Positions 36,149-49,788 of a DNA stretch of 64,000 bases are shown here, in pieces (position 1 is the first letter of the stretch; each line of letters opens with the position of its first letter). This DNA comes from Oceanobacillus chungangensis. GTDB lineage: Bacteria > Bacillota > Bacilli > Bacillales > Amphibacillaceae. The notes beneath the pieces were generated by a model that saw only the letters and a program-made list of their open reading frames with translations, ran no database searches and was not told the origin of the DNA. Where the stretch lies: assembly GCF_003369565.1 (NCBI RefSeq), contig NZ_PIOD01000008.1, forward strand, positions 154,157 to 218,156, given 5' to 3'. Made by a program: the position numbers and the translations under genes.

Positions 36149-37891
36149 ATGTCAGCAAATGAATATAATTGGAGAAATCGAGAGCTTCGGCATCATGTGA
36201 AAGTGGTAGACGGAATTGTAGAGCCTACCCTAATTTTAAAGAATGGTACGTATTTAAATATGTTTACAAAACAATGGCTGCAAGCAAATATTTGGATATA
36301 TAATGATCGCATTGTATATGTTGGTGACTTGCTTCCAAGGACAATGAAAACGGCTGAAGTCGTGGATTGTAAAGGGAAGTATCTTGTACCAGGCTATATC
36401 GAGCCACACTCCCATCCATTTCAGTTAACAAATCCTGAGCAATTAGCAAACCATGCTGCAAGATTTGGAACAACGACATTGGTTAATGATAATCTATTAT
36501 GGCATTTTATGTTAGATAAAAAGAAAGCGTTTTCTTTAGTGGGTGATATTAATAATATGCCATCCTCAATGTATTGGTGGGCACGATTTGATTCGCAGAC
36601 TGCGCTACAGGATGAAGAATCTCTATTTAATACGGAGAACGTATTAGCTTGGATCAATCATCCTGCGGTCGTTCAAGGTGGAGAATTAACCAGTTGGCCT
36701 AGTTTGTTAGCCGGGAATGAACGATTATTATATTGGATGCAAGAAACTGCGAAACGAGGCAAACCAATTGAAGGGCATTTTCCAGGTGCATCTGAGAAGA
36801 CATTAACGAAAATGAAGCTCCTAGGGGTTAGTTCAGATCATGAAGCGATGACAGGAGATGAAGTGCTGAAACGGCTGGAGATAGGCTATCATGTCCCTCT
36901 ACGTCAATCTTCTATCCGACCTGATTTGCCAGAGTTAATTGAGAGAATGCTAGAATTAAACATAACATCATTTGATAATTTATCCTTTACAACCGATGGA
37001 TCAACTCCTGAATTTATTGAAAAAGGATTGATTAATCAATGCATTGAGATTGCTATCGGCAAAGGAATTCCAAGCGAAGAAGCATACCGAATGGCGAGTT
37101 ATAATGCTGCAAAACATGTTAATCTGGATGAACATGTTGGAAGTATCGCACCGGGGAGGGTCGCCCATATTAATTTTCTAGTTAGTAAGGATAATCCACA
37201 TCCTGAAAGTGTACTTGCGAAAGGAAAATGGGTTGTTAAAGAGGGGAAAGTTTTAGAACTTCCTACTATTATCAATTGGAAGCAGTATGGAATTGGTCCT
37301 AATACATACGACTTTGATTTACATGAAAATGATTTGCAATTTTCGATGCCGATGGGGTTGGAAATGGTAAATGATGTAATTGTAAAGCCGTATACAATTG
37401 AAGCGGATGTTTCCGCAGATACGCTCGCGAATTCCATTAAAGATGCCTTTCTGTTGTTAATAGATAAGCATGGTAAATGGCGTGTAAATACTACTATCCA
37501 AGGGTTTACTAGTAATTTAGGCGCATTAGCATCATCCTTCTCAGCTTCAGGAGATATAGTTTTTATTGGAAAATGTAAGCAGGATATCCTTGCAGCATGG
37601 AATCGGTTGAAATCGATTGGTGGAGGAATTGTTATCGTTCATAATGGAGAAATCTTAGTTGAATTACCGCTTGCACTAGCCGGAATGATGTCAGAGAATT
37701 CAATGGGCGAACTAATCAAGCAAGAAAAGCAAATGAAGCTAGTATTAAAGGAATTTGGCTACCGTTTTAATGATCCAATCTATAGCTTGCTCTTTTTGTC
37801 AGCAACACATTTACCATATGTGCGAATTACCCAACAAGGCATTATCGATGTAAAGGAAAGAAAAGTCCTCTTCCCAGCTACGATGAGATAG
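36149..37891 (+). CDS. yerA: adenine deaminase-like amidohydrolase YerA
   Basis: A 580-residue metal-dependent hydrolase of the AdeC/YerA family. Metal-site residues are seen in GYIEPHSHPFQL near residue 85, in IEGHFPGAS and in SSDHEAMTGDE, with the C-terminal AdeC domain from about residue 420. The deaminated base is unproven: YerA proteins are split from true AdeC, and the second half lacks much of the usual AdeC sequence. It stands just after the purine operon as in B. subtilis. GGAGAG precedes the ATG. Confidence 0.85.
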   Translation: MSANEYNWRNRELRHHVKVVDGIVEPTLILKNGTYLNMFTKQWLQANIWIYNDRIVYVGDLLPRTMKTAEVVDCKGKYLVPGYIEPHSHPFQLTNPEQLANHAARFGTTTLVNDNLLWHFMLDKKKAFSLVGDINNMPSSMYWWARFDSQTALQDEESLFNTENVLAWINHPAVVQGGELTSWPSLLAGNERLLYWMQETAKRGKPIEGHFPGASEKTLTKMKLLGVSSDHEAMTGDEVLKRLEIGYHVPLRQSSIRPDLPELIERMLELNITSFDNLSFTTDGSTPEFIEKGLINQCIEIAIGKGIPSEEAYRMASYNAAKHVNLDEHVGSIAPGRVAHINFLVSKDNPHPESVLAKGKWVVKEGKVLELPTIINWKQYGIGPNTYDFDLHENDLQFSMPMGLEMVNDVIVKPYTIEADVSADTLANSIKDAFLLLIDKHGKWRVNTTIQGFTSNLGALASSFSASGDIVFIGKCKQDILAAWNRLKSIGGGIVIVHNGEILVELPLALAGMMSENSMGELIKQEKQMKLVLKEFGYRFNDPIYSLLFLSATHLPYVRITQQGIIDVKERKVLFPATMR

Positions 37892-37911
37892 CATATAATA
37901 TAAAAGGTTGA

Positions 37912-37952
37912 AGCGCCAGTTTTGCGACGACGCTAGTCGCTAAGCAGGCGCT
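37912..37952 (+). other. nested inverted repeat after yerA
   Basis: AGCGCC / GGCGCT (37912-37917 with 37947-37952) encloses a second stem GCGAC / GTCGC (37924-37928 with 37936-37940). No T run follows, so it is not a standard terminator. It may be a small dispersed hairpin repeat or an RNA processing site. The remaining gap up to yerB holds no recognised signal. Confidence 0.55.
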
Positions 37953-38089
37953 CCGAGCTAAATAATAGGAAGAGAAATTGGACTTATGATTCGGTGATAA
38001 GGCAAAAAACTTTACACTGCGTAAGAACAATTATGGTTGTCACCTTTATGATTAGTGATAGCCGATTTTTCTGAAAAGGTGTTGGGATC

Positions 38090-39157
38090 ATGAGGAAATG
38101 CTTAGCTATTATGCTACTTCTTTCCTGGCTATTAGTTGCATGTAACAGTGGAGAGAAGCAGGAGCAAAGCGATGTAGAAAAGAATCATAATGATGAAGAA
38201 CAAAATAATTCAGAACAGGTTGAATCGCCACAAATAGTGGATTCAGTTAACCGTTATCCATTGACGGGAATAAGTACGGAAGAAGCTGTCAATCAGCGAA
38301 CTGTTGGCGTAATGATGAATAATCATCAATCAGCTAGACCGCAAACAGGTTTATCGCAAGCAGATATCGTCTTTGAAATTCTAGCAGAAGGTATGATTAC
38401 ACGTTTTCTCGCATTGTACCAAAGTGAAATGCCAGATACTATCGGACCCGTTCGCAGTGCAAGAGAGTATTATGTTGAATTAGCGAATGGTTATGATGCA
38501 TTATATATGTATCATGGTGCAGCAGATTTTATTAATGAACTTATCGCGAACAGAGGAATTGAATTTCTAAATGGTTCCACCTATGATAATGATGGAGTAC
38601 TATTCAAACGAGATACTACGCGTAAAGCACCACATAATTCTTATTTACTTGTTGATGGAATCGATAAAATAGCTGGGAGTAAAGGTTATAAGCTTACTGA
38701 AGAAAGTGAGTTGCTAGAATTTTTATCGGACAATCAGATTGCCGAGCTCTCGGGTGAGCAAGCAAATCATGTAGAAATTGTCTATTCCACCAAGCCTATG
38801 GAAATAGTTGAATTCGAATATGATGGATCAAGGGAAACGTATATGCGATATAATGACCGCGAACAGACAGTGGAACGGGAAACAGGAGAGCCGGTACAAG
38901 TAGATAATGTCTTTATTGTTGAGACATATCATGAAGTCATTGATGATGCAGGACGTCGTTCGATTGACCTTAAGTCCGGTGGAAATGCGTATTTACTCCA
39001 AAAAGGCAAGCTGCAAAGAGTAAAATGGGAAAATCGGGATGGAAGAATCGTTCCAGTATTAAATAATCAACTTGTTGGCTTCGTACCAGGGAAGACCTGG
39101 ATTAATGTTGTCCCAACGAATCCAGGTATACAGCAATCAGTTACAATATCAAACTAG
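38090..39157 (+). CDS. yerB: DUF3048 lipoprotein YerB
   Basis: A 355-residue exported lipoprotein. The signal peptide ends in LLVAC, followed by a Glu/Asn-rich linker. Two DUF3048 halves follow: RPQTGLSQADIVFEILAEG with GPVRSAREYYVELA, then the C-terminal part with VNVVPTNPGI. The function is unknown in B. subtilis, but the gene is always near pcrB-pcrA-ligA. AAGGTGTTGGGATC lies before the ATG. It is followed 21 bases later by yerC. Confidence 0.88.
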   Translation: MRKCLAIMLLLSWLLVACNSGEKQEQSDVEKNHNDEEQNNSEQVESPQIVDSVNRYPLTGISTEEAVNQRTVGVMMNNHQSARPQTGLSQADIVFEILAEGMITRFLALYQSEMPDTIGPVRSAREYYVELANGYDALYMYHGAADFINELIANRGIEFLNGSTYDNDGVLFKRDTTRKAPHNSYLLVDGIDKIAGSKGYKLTEESELLEFLSDNQIAELSGEQANHVEIVYSTKPMEIVEFEYDGSRETYMRYNDREQTVERETGEPVQVDNVFIVETYHEVIDDAGRRSIDLKSGGNAYLLQKGKLQRVKWENRDGRIVPVLNNQLVGFVPGKTWINVVPTNPGIQQSVTISN

Positions 39158-39178
39158 TTCAAATTTGGAGGGTTTGCA

Positions 39179-39481
39179 TTGCAAATAGATAAATTACGTG
39201 GAGAACAATTGGATCAATTGTTTGATGCCATTTTGTCGTTGGAAAATCGCGAAGAATGCTATCAATTTTTTGACGATATTGCAACGATGGCAGAAATCCA
39301 TGCATTATCACAGCGCCTACAAGTTGCGAAAATGCTAACAGAAGGAAATACGTATAACGAAATTGAAAAAGAAACAAAAGCATCGACCGCGACGATTTCC
39401 CGTGTTCGCCGCTGCATTAATTTCGGCAGTGATGGCTATGGAATGGTACTCGAGCGAATTAATAAAAACGAAGAAGAATAG
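39179..39481 (+). CDS. yerC: TrpR-like protein YerC
   Basis: A 100-residue DNA-binding protein of the YerC/YecD (TrpR superfamily) type. MQIDKLRGEQLDQLF at the start and the helix-turn-helix NTYNEIEKETKASTATISRVRRC are near-identical in style to B. subtilis YerC. Targets are unknown. Start is TTG with GGAGGG ahead. An 11-bp inverted repeat (ATACCGCTACC / GGGTGGCGGTAT) follows the stop without a clear T tail. Confidence 0.9.
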   Translation: MQIDKLRGEQLDQLFDAILSLENREECYQFFDDIATMAEIHALSQRLQVAKMLTEGNTYNEIEKETKASTATISRVRRCINFGSDGYGMVLERINKNEEE

Positions 39482-39690
39482 GAATACCGCTACCTCTTGG
39501 GTGGCGGTATTGATGCTTTAATCGAAAGAATTTCCTCTTACCCCATTCTTCTAAAGAATACGTTTGGAATTGTTTATTTTGTCCGGAGGGGCAGTACATG
39601 CTGCCATTCTCTAATATCCTATAGCAACACCCAATTAGAAATAACCCTTTCAAAAAGATTCACCTTCCAGCTAAATTTCAGTCTAGATTT

Positions 39691-39700
39691 TTGGTATAAT
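39691..39700 (+). promoter_or_regulatory. extended -10 promoter of pcrB
   Basis: TTGGTATAAT contains TATAAT at 39695-39700 with the TGG extension and no good -35, 35 bases before the pcrB start. It starts the pcrB-pcrA-ligA-camS unit. Confidence 0.6.
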
Positions 39701-39735
39701 AGATAAATGGATAAAGACAATGGAGGAATTCCCTT

Positions 39736-40428
39736 TTGATTAATATGATGCGAAAATGGAAACACATATTTAAGCTTGATCCAGCGAAGGAAATTTCGGA
39801 TGAACACTTGGATTTAATTTGCAGGTCAGGTACAGATGCGATTATGATTGGTGGCACGGATAATGTTACACTTGATGGTGTAGAGGACTTACTACTACGG
39901 ATTAAACAAAGACATGAATTGTTCTGTATCCTTGAAGTATCCACGATGGAAGCTATCATTCCCGGGTTTGATGCATACTACATTCCCATGGTATTAAATT
40001 CGAAGGATAAAACATGGATGATGGACATCCAGCATCAGGGAATTAAAGAATATATTGATTTTATAGATTATACGGAGCTTATTTTTGAAGGATATTGTAT
40101 CTTAAATGAAGAAGCAAAGGTGTTTAAATATACGAATAGCAGGTTACCTGATATAGAAGATGTTAGAGCTTATGCCTATATGGCGGAGCATGTTTTCCAT
40201 TTGCCGGTTTTTTACGTTGAGTATAGTGGCAAATATGGCGATGTTGAGGTAGTGAAGCAAGCAAAGGAACAGTTAGACAATACGCTGCTTTTCTATGGTG
40301 GCGGAATTGAAAATAGTAATCATGCAAAAGAAATGAAAGAATATGCGGATGTGATAATTGTTGGCAACCATATTTATCACAATATCGATGAAGCATTAGA
40401 AACAGTGGCAGCAGTAAAAGTTAAATGA
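39736..40428 (+). CDS. pcrB: heptaprenylglyceryl phosphate synthase PcrB
   Basis: A 230-residue TIM-barrel prenyltransferase that attaches heptaprenyl diphosphate to glycerol-1-phosphate. KHIFKLDPAKEI at the start, SGTDAIMIGGTD, YYIPMVLNS, YVEYSGKYGD and LFYGGGIENSNHA match the PcrB/GGGPS family. GGAGG lies 10 bases before TTG 39736; ATG at 39745 is an alternative start. It leads the conserved pcrB-pcrA-ligA group. Confidence 0.93.
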   Translation: MINMMRKWKHIFKLDPAKEISDEHLDLICRSGTDAIMIGGTDNVTLDGVEDLLLRIKQRHELFCILEVSTMEAIIPGFDAYYIPMVLNSKDKTWMMDIQHQGIKEYIDFIDYTELIFEGYCILNEEAKVFKYTNSRLPDIEDVRAYAYMAEHVFHLPVFYVEYSGKYGDVEVVKQAKEQLDNTLLFYGGGIENSNHAKEMKEYADVIIVGNHIYHNIDEALETVAAVKVK

Positions 40429-40445
40429 TTTAAGGCGGTGTAATA

Positions 40446-44695
<4,250 letters not shown>

Positions 44696-44711
44696 GAGGA
44701 GTGTTATCCCT

Positions 44712-45959
44712 ATGAAAAAAATAAGTATCGGTCTATTATGTGCGCTTCTATTGCTTACTAGTTGTGCGCCTAATAACCGAAATGATGAAGAAGAACTATT
44801 AAGTAAGGATGATAAAGAAACGAAAACATCAATTGTACCAAGCTATCGTTTAGCGGATGACAACTATCGAATCATTATTCCTTATGAACCGAGCGAAGCT
44901 AGAGGAGTTATCGTTAACCAAGTCGCTAATCGACTAGATATTGACGAAATGGAAGAAGGATTACGTCGACACTCTACGGAAGTATTCGATCCAAAGGAAT
45001 TGTATTTCCAAGAAGGACAATATTTAACATCTGATATGGTTTATGAATGGCTTGGAAGAGGCTTAACAGAGGAGCAATTGGAAGAGAGAGTTCAAGCAGA
45101 AATTAAGAGACTTGAAGAAGCAAAAATGACTGTAAATGAAGACAAAATCAGAACAGAGTTCCAAAACGGATTAAATCCGCCTATCGAGGAGATTCCTGAA
45201 GATGCAGAACAGGAAGAAAAGATTAAGATAAACCGAGAAAGCCCGCGTTATTTATCACATATTTTAGAACAGAATTTCTTAAAGCGTAATGAAGATAATT
45301 CTACTGTTCAGCTTGCTGGAATTTCAATTGGACTAGCATTAAAATCTGTTTATCGATTCCAAACGGAGACTGGTGGACCATACTACTACGAGGATATTCC
45401 ACTTGATGAAGCAATGAAGCAAGGGAATGAAATTGCTGGACAGATTATAGAAAGAATTCGTGGTATGGAAGGTTTAGAGAATATCCCAGTGATGTTCGCC
45501 CTATATCGAGAAGAGGATCAATCCTCGCCAGTACCAGGAAACTTCGTTGCGAAAACGAATGTTGCTGGTGGTTCCGCGACTATTGGGGATTGGGAAAAAA
45601 TTACAGAAGAATATATATTATTCCCATCAGCTGAAGGACAAAAAGAATATATTGATGACCATGAGATTGTCACTAGCTTTGGAAATGAAATTGCCAAGTT
45701 TTTCCCGAACTATGTAGGTATTATTGGTCAAGGATTTTATATTAATAAAGAGCTGCAAGAGTTATCAATCGAAATCCCACTTGAATTTTACGGTGAATCG
45801 GAAATCATTGGATTTACCCAGTATGCTTATGGTCTAGTTCAAGAAATGTTTCCCAATTACTATGATATTGAAATAAATGTTACATCGATTAACGGAAGTG
45901 AGAGTCTGATTTATCGTGATGCAGGGAAAGATACTCCAAATGTTCATATTTTCCATTAA
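44712..45959 (+). CDS. camS: CamS-family lipoprotein
   Basis: A 415-residue lipoprotein: signal peptide ending LLTSC, then the CamS domain (IIVPYEP-like region IIPYEPSEARG, and VAGGSATIGDWEKI). In Enterococcus and Staphylococcus the CamS signal peptide is a source of sex-pheromone peptides (cAM373); the cellular role of the protein is not settled. It corresponds to B. subtilis YerH, downstream of ligA. Sixteen bases after ligA, same unit. A strong terminator follows. Confidence 0.9.
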   Translation: MKKISIGLLCALLLLTSCAPNNRNDEEELLSKDDKETKTSIVPSYRLADDNYRIIIPYEPSEARGVIVNQVANRLDIDEMEEGLRRHSTEVFDPKELYFQEGQYLTSDMVYEWLGRGLTEEQLEERVQAEIKRLEEAKMTVNEDKIRTEFQNGLNPPIEEIPEDAEQEEKIKINRESPRYLSHILEQNFLKRNEDNSTVQLAGISIGLALKSVYRFQTETGGPYYYEDIPLDEAMKQGNEIAGQIIERIRGMEGLENIPVMFALYREEDQSSPVPGNFVAKTNVAGGSATIGDWEKITEEYILFPSAEGQKEYIDDHEIVTSFGNEIAKFFPNYVGIIGQGFYINKELQELSIEIPLEFYGESEIIGFTQYAYGLVQEMFPNYYDIEINVTSINGSESLIYRDAGKDTPNVHIFH

Positions 45960-46049
45960 ACGATTGAATATATTGTAATGGTAAGGATTACCCGTAATCA
46001 CGTATGAAAAAAACATGAAATTTAATTGAAAAATAGTTTAAATATTATT

Positions 46050-46097
46050 AATCACCACTTATTAAGAGGATATTACTCTAATAAGTGGTGATTTTTC
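46050..46097 (+). terminator. terminator after camS
   Basis: A 15-bp stem AATCACCACTTATTA / TAATAAGTGGTGATT enclosing a second GAG/CTC-containing loop, followed by TTTTT. It isolates the camS unit from the RRNPP regulator. Confidence 0.92.
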
Positions 46098-46247
46098 CTA
46101 TTCGAGGAAAAAAGGAAACATTTTAGGGCGTTAATCGGTGTTTTTTAATGTGATTTTCCCAATATGAATAATCTGAATCCATGGTATAATGAAACTATAA
46201 ATACTACATGTGGAAAATTTTGGTAAAACGATAGGGTGGGTATTTTG

Positions 46248-47519
46248 ATGGAAATTGGATCCTTTATAAAACTACAACGTACCAAACAGGAAAAGACATT
46301 GGGTGAGCTTGCTGAAGGTGTTGTTTCCATATCCTATTTATCTAAAATCGAAAACTCGAAAACACAGGCAAGCCCCGAGATTATTAAACTATTATGTAAT
46401 CGACTAGGTATCCAAATTGATAATCGTGAGGAAGAATTGATTAAGGAAAAGCTGAATGATTGGTTCAGCATGCTTTTCGAGGTTAATAACAAGGAAGAAA
46501 TCATAAAAGCATATGAGGAAATTCAAGAAATTTTAGACCGAAATCTGTCGGAAAACCTATTGTTATTTGAGATTCACAAAATCCGTTATTACTTAATACT
46601 AGGTGAGTATGATGAAGCAGCCAAGAAAATCAATGAATTAAAAGGACTATCGAATAACTTTGATAGCTTACAGCAGTTTTATTGGTATAAGTTTCGGGGG
46701 AATTATTATACTGCTTTATCTGATTATAGTCATGCAATGCAAATGTATAAAAAATCAGAAGAAAAAAGTGGTTATCTTGAATACGACTTAGAGGAAATAG
46801 AAATTGCAGATTTAAATTACACAATTGCAGTAACGCATAGTAAATTACGAAACACTCTAGAGGCAATTGAATATGCCAATAAAGCATTAGATATTTATAT
46901 GAAGTTATATAATTTTCTCCGATGCGCGCAATGCCATAATATATTAGGAATTTCTTATCGCAGAATTAAAATGTATGATAAGGCGATTAAGAATTATAAT
47001 TTAGCATTACATTTAGGAAAGCTAAACAATAATAGGCAGCTCATTCAATTAACGAATCAAAATTTAGGCTACTTGTATTCAACAAAAGGGAACTCGATTG
47101 AGGCAATAAAGCATTACACAGAAGTAATTTATGATAAATCAATTCAACCTGTAGAAAGATTGGCTACTGTTTCATCCTTGGTAAGAGAATATTATACAAT
47201 CAAAAATTATGAAGAAACGAGAAAGATTGTTAATTATGGACAGGAGCTAATCGAGGAAATCTCAGATATAGAATCATGTAGAATATTTTATTATGTTATT
47301 TATACTTATCATTACTTATTAACTGAAGAATATGATAAATTCGAAGCGTTGGTTAAACAAGACTTTTTGCCTTACTTACAGAAGCATGAAGATTATGCAA
47401 GTGTAATTATTTATTCAAAATTATTAGCTAATCATTATGAAAAGATACATAAATATAAAGATGCATCTAAGTATTATAAAGAGGCTAATTTTGCCTATGA
47501 GCAAATTATCAATATATAA
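46248..47519 (+). CDS. RRNPP-family quorum-sensing regulator (XRE HTH + TPR)
   Basis: A 423-residue cytosolic receptor-regulator. Residues of about 3-62 form an XRE helix-turn-helix (FIKLQRTKQEKTLGELAEGV, then SISYLSKIENSKTQASPEII). The rest is a superhelix of roughly nine TPR motifs (for example EIHKIRYYLILGEYDEAAKK and AQCHNILGISYRRIKMYDKA). This is the architecture of PlcR, NprR, PrgX and AimR, which bind a short re-imported peptide and change DNA binding. A small secreted-peptide gene starts 18 bases after its stop. An in-frame GTG at 46236 is less likely than ATG 46248, which lies seven bases after AGGGTGGG. TATAAT at 46185-46190 is the likely -10. The regulator's paralog group is unassigned. 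Confidence 0.87.
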   Translation: MEIGSFIKLQRTKQEKTLGELAEGVVSISYLSKIENSKTQASPEIIKLLCNRLGIQIDNREEELIKEKLNDWFSMLFEVNNKEEIIKAYEEIQEILDRNLSENLLLFEIHKIRYYLILGEYDEAAKKINELKGLSNNFDSLQQFYWYKFRGNYYTALSDYSHAMQMYKKSEEKSGYLEYDLEEIEIADLNYTIAVTHSKLRNTLEAIEYANKALDIYMKLYNFLRCAQCHNILGISYRRIKMYDKAIKNYNLALHLGKLNNNRQLIQLTNQNLGYLYSTKGNSIEAIKHYTEVIYDKSIQPVERLATVSSLVREYYTIKNYEETRKIVNYGQELIEEISDIESCRIFYYVIYTYHYLLTEEYDKFEALVKQDFLPYLQKHEDYASVIIYSKLLANHYEKIHKYKDASKYYKEANFAYEQIINI

Positions 47520-47537
47520 AAAATAGGAGGTAAAAGA

Positions 47538-47675
47538 ATGAAGAAAATTTTAGCTGGATTATCATTAGGAGCACTTCTAGTAACTGGTTTTGCTTTCGCG
47601 GATGCGCCAACAGATCTATCAATGGATAGAGAGCCAAGTGTATTTTCTATTAACCAAGCAACAGTAGAACTTTAA
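47538..47675 (+). CDS. secreted signalling pro-peptide of the RRNPP pair
   Basis: A 45-codon gene, too short for routine ORF calling, with AGGAGG seven bases before the ATG. The product has a signal peptide MKKILAGLSLGALLVTGF ending in an AFA cleavage site near residue 21, then a 24-residue polar exported part with acidic residues, ending QATVEL. This is the form of PapR, NprX and Phr precursors: export by Sec, trimming to a 5-10 residue C-terminal peptide, re-import by an oligopeptide permease and binding to the TPR receptor encoded directly upstream. The mature sequence is not predicted with certainty; the C-terminal 6-8 residues are the best candidates. I do not recognise it as a named signal peptide. 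A strong terminator follows. Confidence 0.82.
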   Translation: MKKILAGLSLGALLVTGFAFADAPTDLSMDREPSVFSINQATVEL

Positions 47676-47737
47676 TTTAGATTTTTAAGTCTTGTTGTTA
47701 GTAACAATTATTTACCATATTACACAGTGATGAATTT

Positions 47738-47774
47738 ACCTGAAATGGTTTGGAACCCATTTCAGGTGTTTTTT
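47738..47774 (+). terminator. terminator after the signalling peptide gene
   Basis: ACCTGAAATGG pairs perfectly with CCATTTCAGGT around a short loop and is followed by a run of six T residues. It closes a two-gene receptor-peptide operon. Confidence 0.92.
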
Positions 47775-47929
47775 GTTATCATGACAAAGAAATTTACTAA
47801 TTTTCCTTCCAAAGTATCGACATTATTTGCCTTGATGTGACTATCTTTGCTATTATCTATAGTGGTATAATAATATAATGAGATAATAATGTACTACCGA
47901 TATAAATTACGATTTGGAGGTATTATAGC

Positions 47930-48226
47930 GTGGCAGAAATTACGAAAGCACAAGTAGAGCATGTTGCACATTTGGCAAGACTTGCCGTTACAGATGAAGA
48001 GGTTGAGCATTTAGCAAAAGACTTACGAGCAATTATTGATTATGCAGAACAGTTGAATGAACTGGACACGGAAGGTATTGAACCTACAACGCATGTTCTT
48101 GACTTGAAAAATATTATGCGTAAAGATGAATCAAAAGAGTGGATTACACAAGGAGATGCACTAAGAAATGCTCCTGATCATAAGGATGGTCAATTCCGCG
48201 TACCATCTATCATGGCAGATAATTAA
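47930..48226 (+). CDS. gatC: Asp/Glu-tRNA amidotransferase subunit GatC
   Basis: A 98-residue subunit that stabilises GatA in the GatCAB complex, which amidates misacylated Glu-tRNA(Gln) and Asp-tRNA(Asn). The segments [31 protein letters not shown] and MRKDE are typical. Start is GTG with TTGGAGG ahead. An extended -10 TGGTATAAT lies at 47863-47871. Standard order gatC-gatA-gatB. Confidence 0.95.
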   Translation: MAEITKAQVEHVAHLARLAVTDEEVEHLAKDLRAIIDYAEQLNELDTEGIEPTTHVLDLKNIMRKDESKEWITQGDALRNAPDHKDGQFRVPSIMADN

Positions 48227-48321
48227 GAATCAAATTCTGCCTGTAAAGGTACGCAGCGAGGTTATTTGTCATAGTGGTCTATGATATAGCAAGTTTTCAA
48301 AGAATAAGGAGGTAACACTAG

Positions 48322-49788
48322 ATGTCACTATTTGACCATACGATTAAAGAATTAGAGACAATGCTACATAATAAAGAAATTACGGTGCAGGATCTTGTAG
48401 AAGAATCCTATAAAAGGATTGAGGAAGTAGACGGACAGGTTAATGCATTTTTAACATTGGACAAGGAAAATGCATTAGCAAAAGCGAAGGTACTTGATGA
48501 ACATCCTGACGCTACGGCTAAATTATTTGGGATTCCAGGTGGAATAAAGGATAATATCATGACAAAGGGACTTCGTACAACGTGTGCAAGTCAGTTTCTT
48601 GATAATTTCAATGATCCACTTTATGATGCAACTGTTGTGGAGAAATTAAATAATGAACAAACGATTGCTGTTGGGAAATTAAACATGGATGAATTCGCGA
48701 TGGGTTCTTCTAATGAGAATTCAAGCTATGCTGCTGCAAAAAACCCATGGAATACCGATTATGTTCCAGGAGGTTCAAGTGGTGGTTCTGCAGCGGCAGT
48801 TGCTGCGGGAGAAGTACTTTATTCTTTAGGATCTGATACAGGTGGTTCCATTCGTCAGCCGGCAGCATTTTGTGGAGTTGTTGGGATGAAGCCGACTTAT
48901 GGCCGTGTATCACGTTTTGGCTTAGTTGCGTTTGCATCATCACTTGACCAAGTTGGACCGATTACACGCACTGTTGAGGATAATGCACGTGTATTAGAAG
49001 TAATTGCTGGTCATGACAAGATGGATACAACAAGTGCGAACCTTGAAGTGCCTGCATATACCGAAGCATTGACTGGTGATGTAAAAGGACTTAAAATCGC
49101 GGTGCCAAAAGAGTATCTAGCGGAAGGTATCGCACCAGAAGTTAGAGAATCCGTTTTAGAAGCATTAAAAGTATATGAATCATTAGGTGCAACATGGGAA
49201 GAGGTTTCTATTCCACATTCGAAATATGCGGTTGCAGCATATTATTTGATTTCATCTTCAGAAGCATCTGCGAATCTAGCAAGATTTGATGGTGTACGTT
49301 ATGGTGTTCGCTCGGAAAATGCCGACAATATGATTGATATGTTCAAGAAATCTCGCAGCGAAGGCTTTGGACCAGAAGTAAAACGCCGTATTATGCTTGG
49401 AACATTTGCCCTAAGCTCTGGATACTATGATGCTTACTATAAAAAAGCACAGCAAGTACGGACATTAATAAAAAATGATTTTGATAAAATCTTTGAAGAA
49501 TATGATGTAATTATTGGACCAACTTCGCCAACAACTGCATTTAAGCTAGGCGAAAAGATTGATGATCCGTTGACAATGTATGCTGACGATATTTTAACGG
49601 TTCCAGTTAACCTTGCAGGTGTACCAGGTATTTCAATTCCGTGTGGATTCTCTCCAGAAGGTTTACCAATCGGGCTTCAAATTATTGGCAAGCACTTTGA
49701 TGAAAGCACGGTATACCGTACAGCACATGCATTTGAACAAGCAACAGATTATCATACAAAACGACCTCAACTAGGAGGTGCCAACTAA
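48322..49788 (+). CDS. gatA: Asp/Glu-tRNA amidotransferase subunit GatA
   Basis: A 488-residue amidase-signature enzyme releasing ammonia from glutamine. The catalytic Lys lies in GIPGGIKDN, the Ser-Ser-Ser triad region in [20 protein letters not shown] and [12 protein letters not shown]. Its stop overlaps the gatB start by one base (TAATG), coupling translation. AAGGAGGT precedes the ATG. Confidence 0.97.
   Translation: MSLFDHTIKELETMLHNKEITVQDLVEESYKRIEEVDGQVNAFLTLDKENALAKAKVLDEHPDATAKLFGIPGGIKDNIMTKGLRTTCASQFLDNFNDPLYDATVVEKLNNEQTIAVGKLNMDEFAMGSSNENSSYAAAKNPWNTDYVPGGSSGGSAAAVAAGEVLYSLGSDTGGSIRQPAAFCGVVGMKPTYGRVSRFGLVAFASSLDQVGPITRTVEDNARVLEVIAGHDKMDTTSANLEVPAYTEALTGDVKGLKIAVPKEYLAEGIAPEVRESVLEALKVYESLGATWEEVSIPHSKYAVAAYYLISSSEASANLARFDGVRYGVRSENADNMIDMFKKSRSEGFGPEVKRRIMLGTFALSSGYYDAYYKKAQQVRTLIKNDFDKIFEEYDVIIGPTSPTTAFKLGEKIDDPLTMYADDILTVPVNLAGVPGISIPCGFSPEGLPIGLQIIGKHFDESTVYRTAHAFEQATDYHTKRPQLGGAN

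Noticed and set aside
44712..44800. CamS signal peptide as the signal for the RRNPP receptor
   Set aside because: The CamS-derived pheromone idea is known from other genera, but the dedicated pro-peptide gene directly after the receptor is a far better candidate, and a strong terminator separates camS from the receptor.
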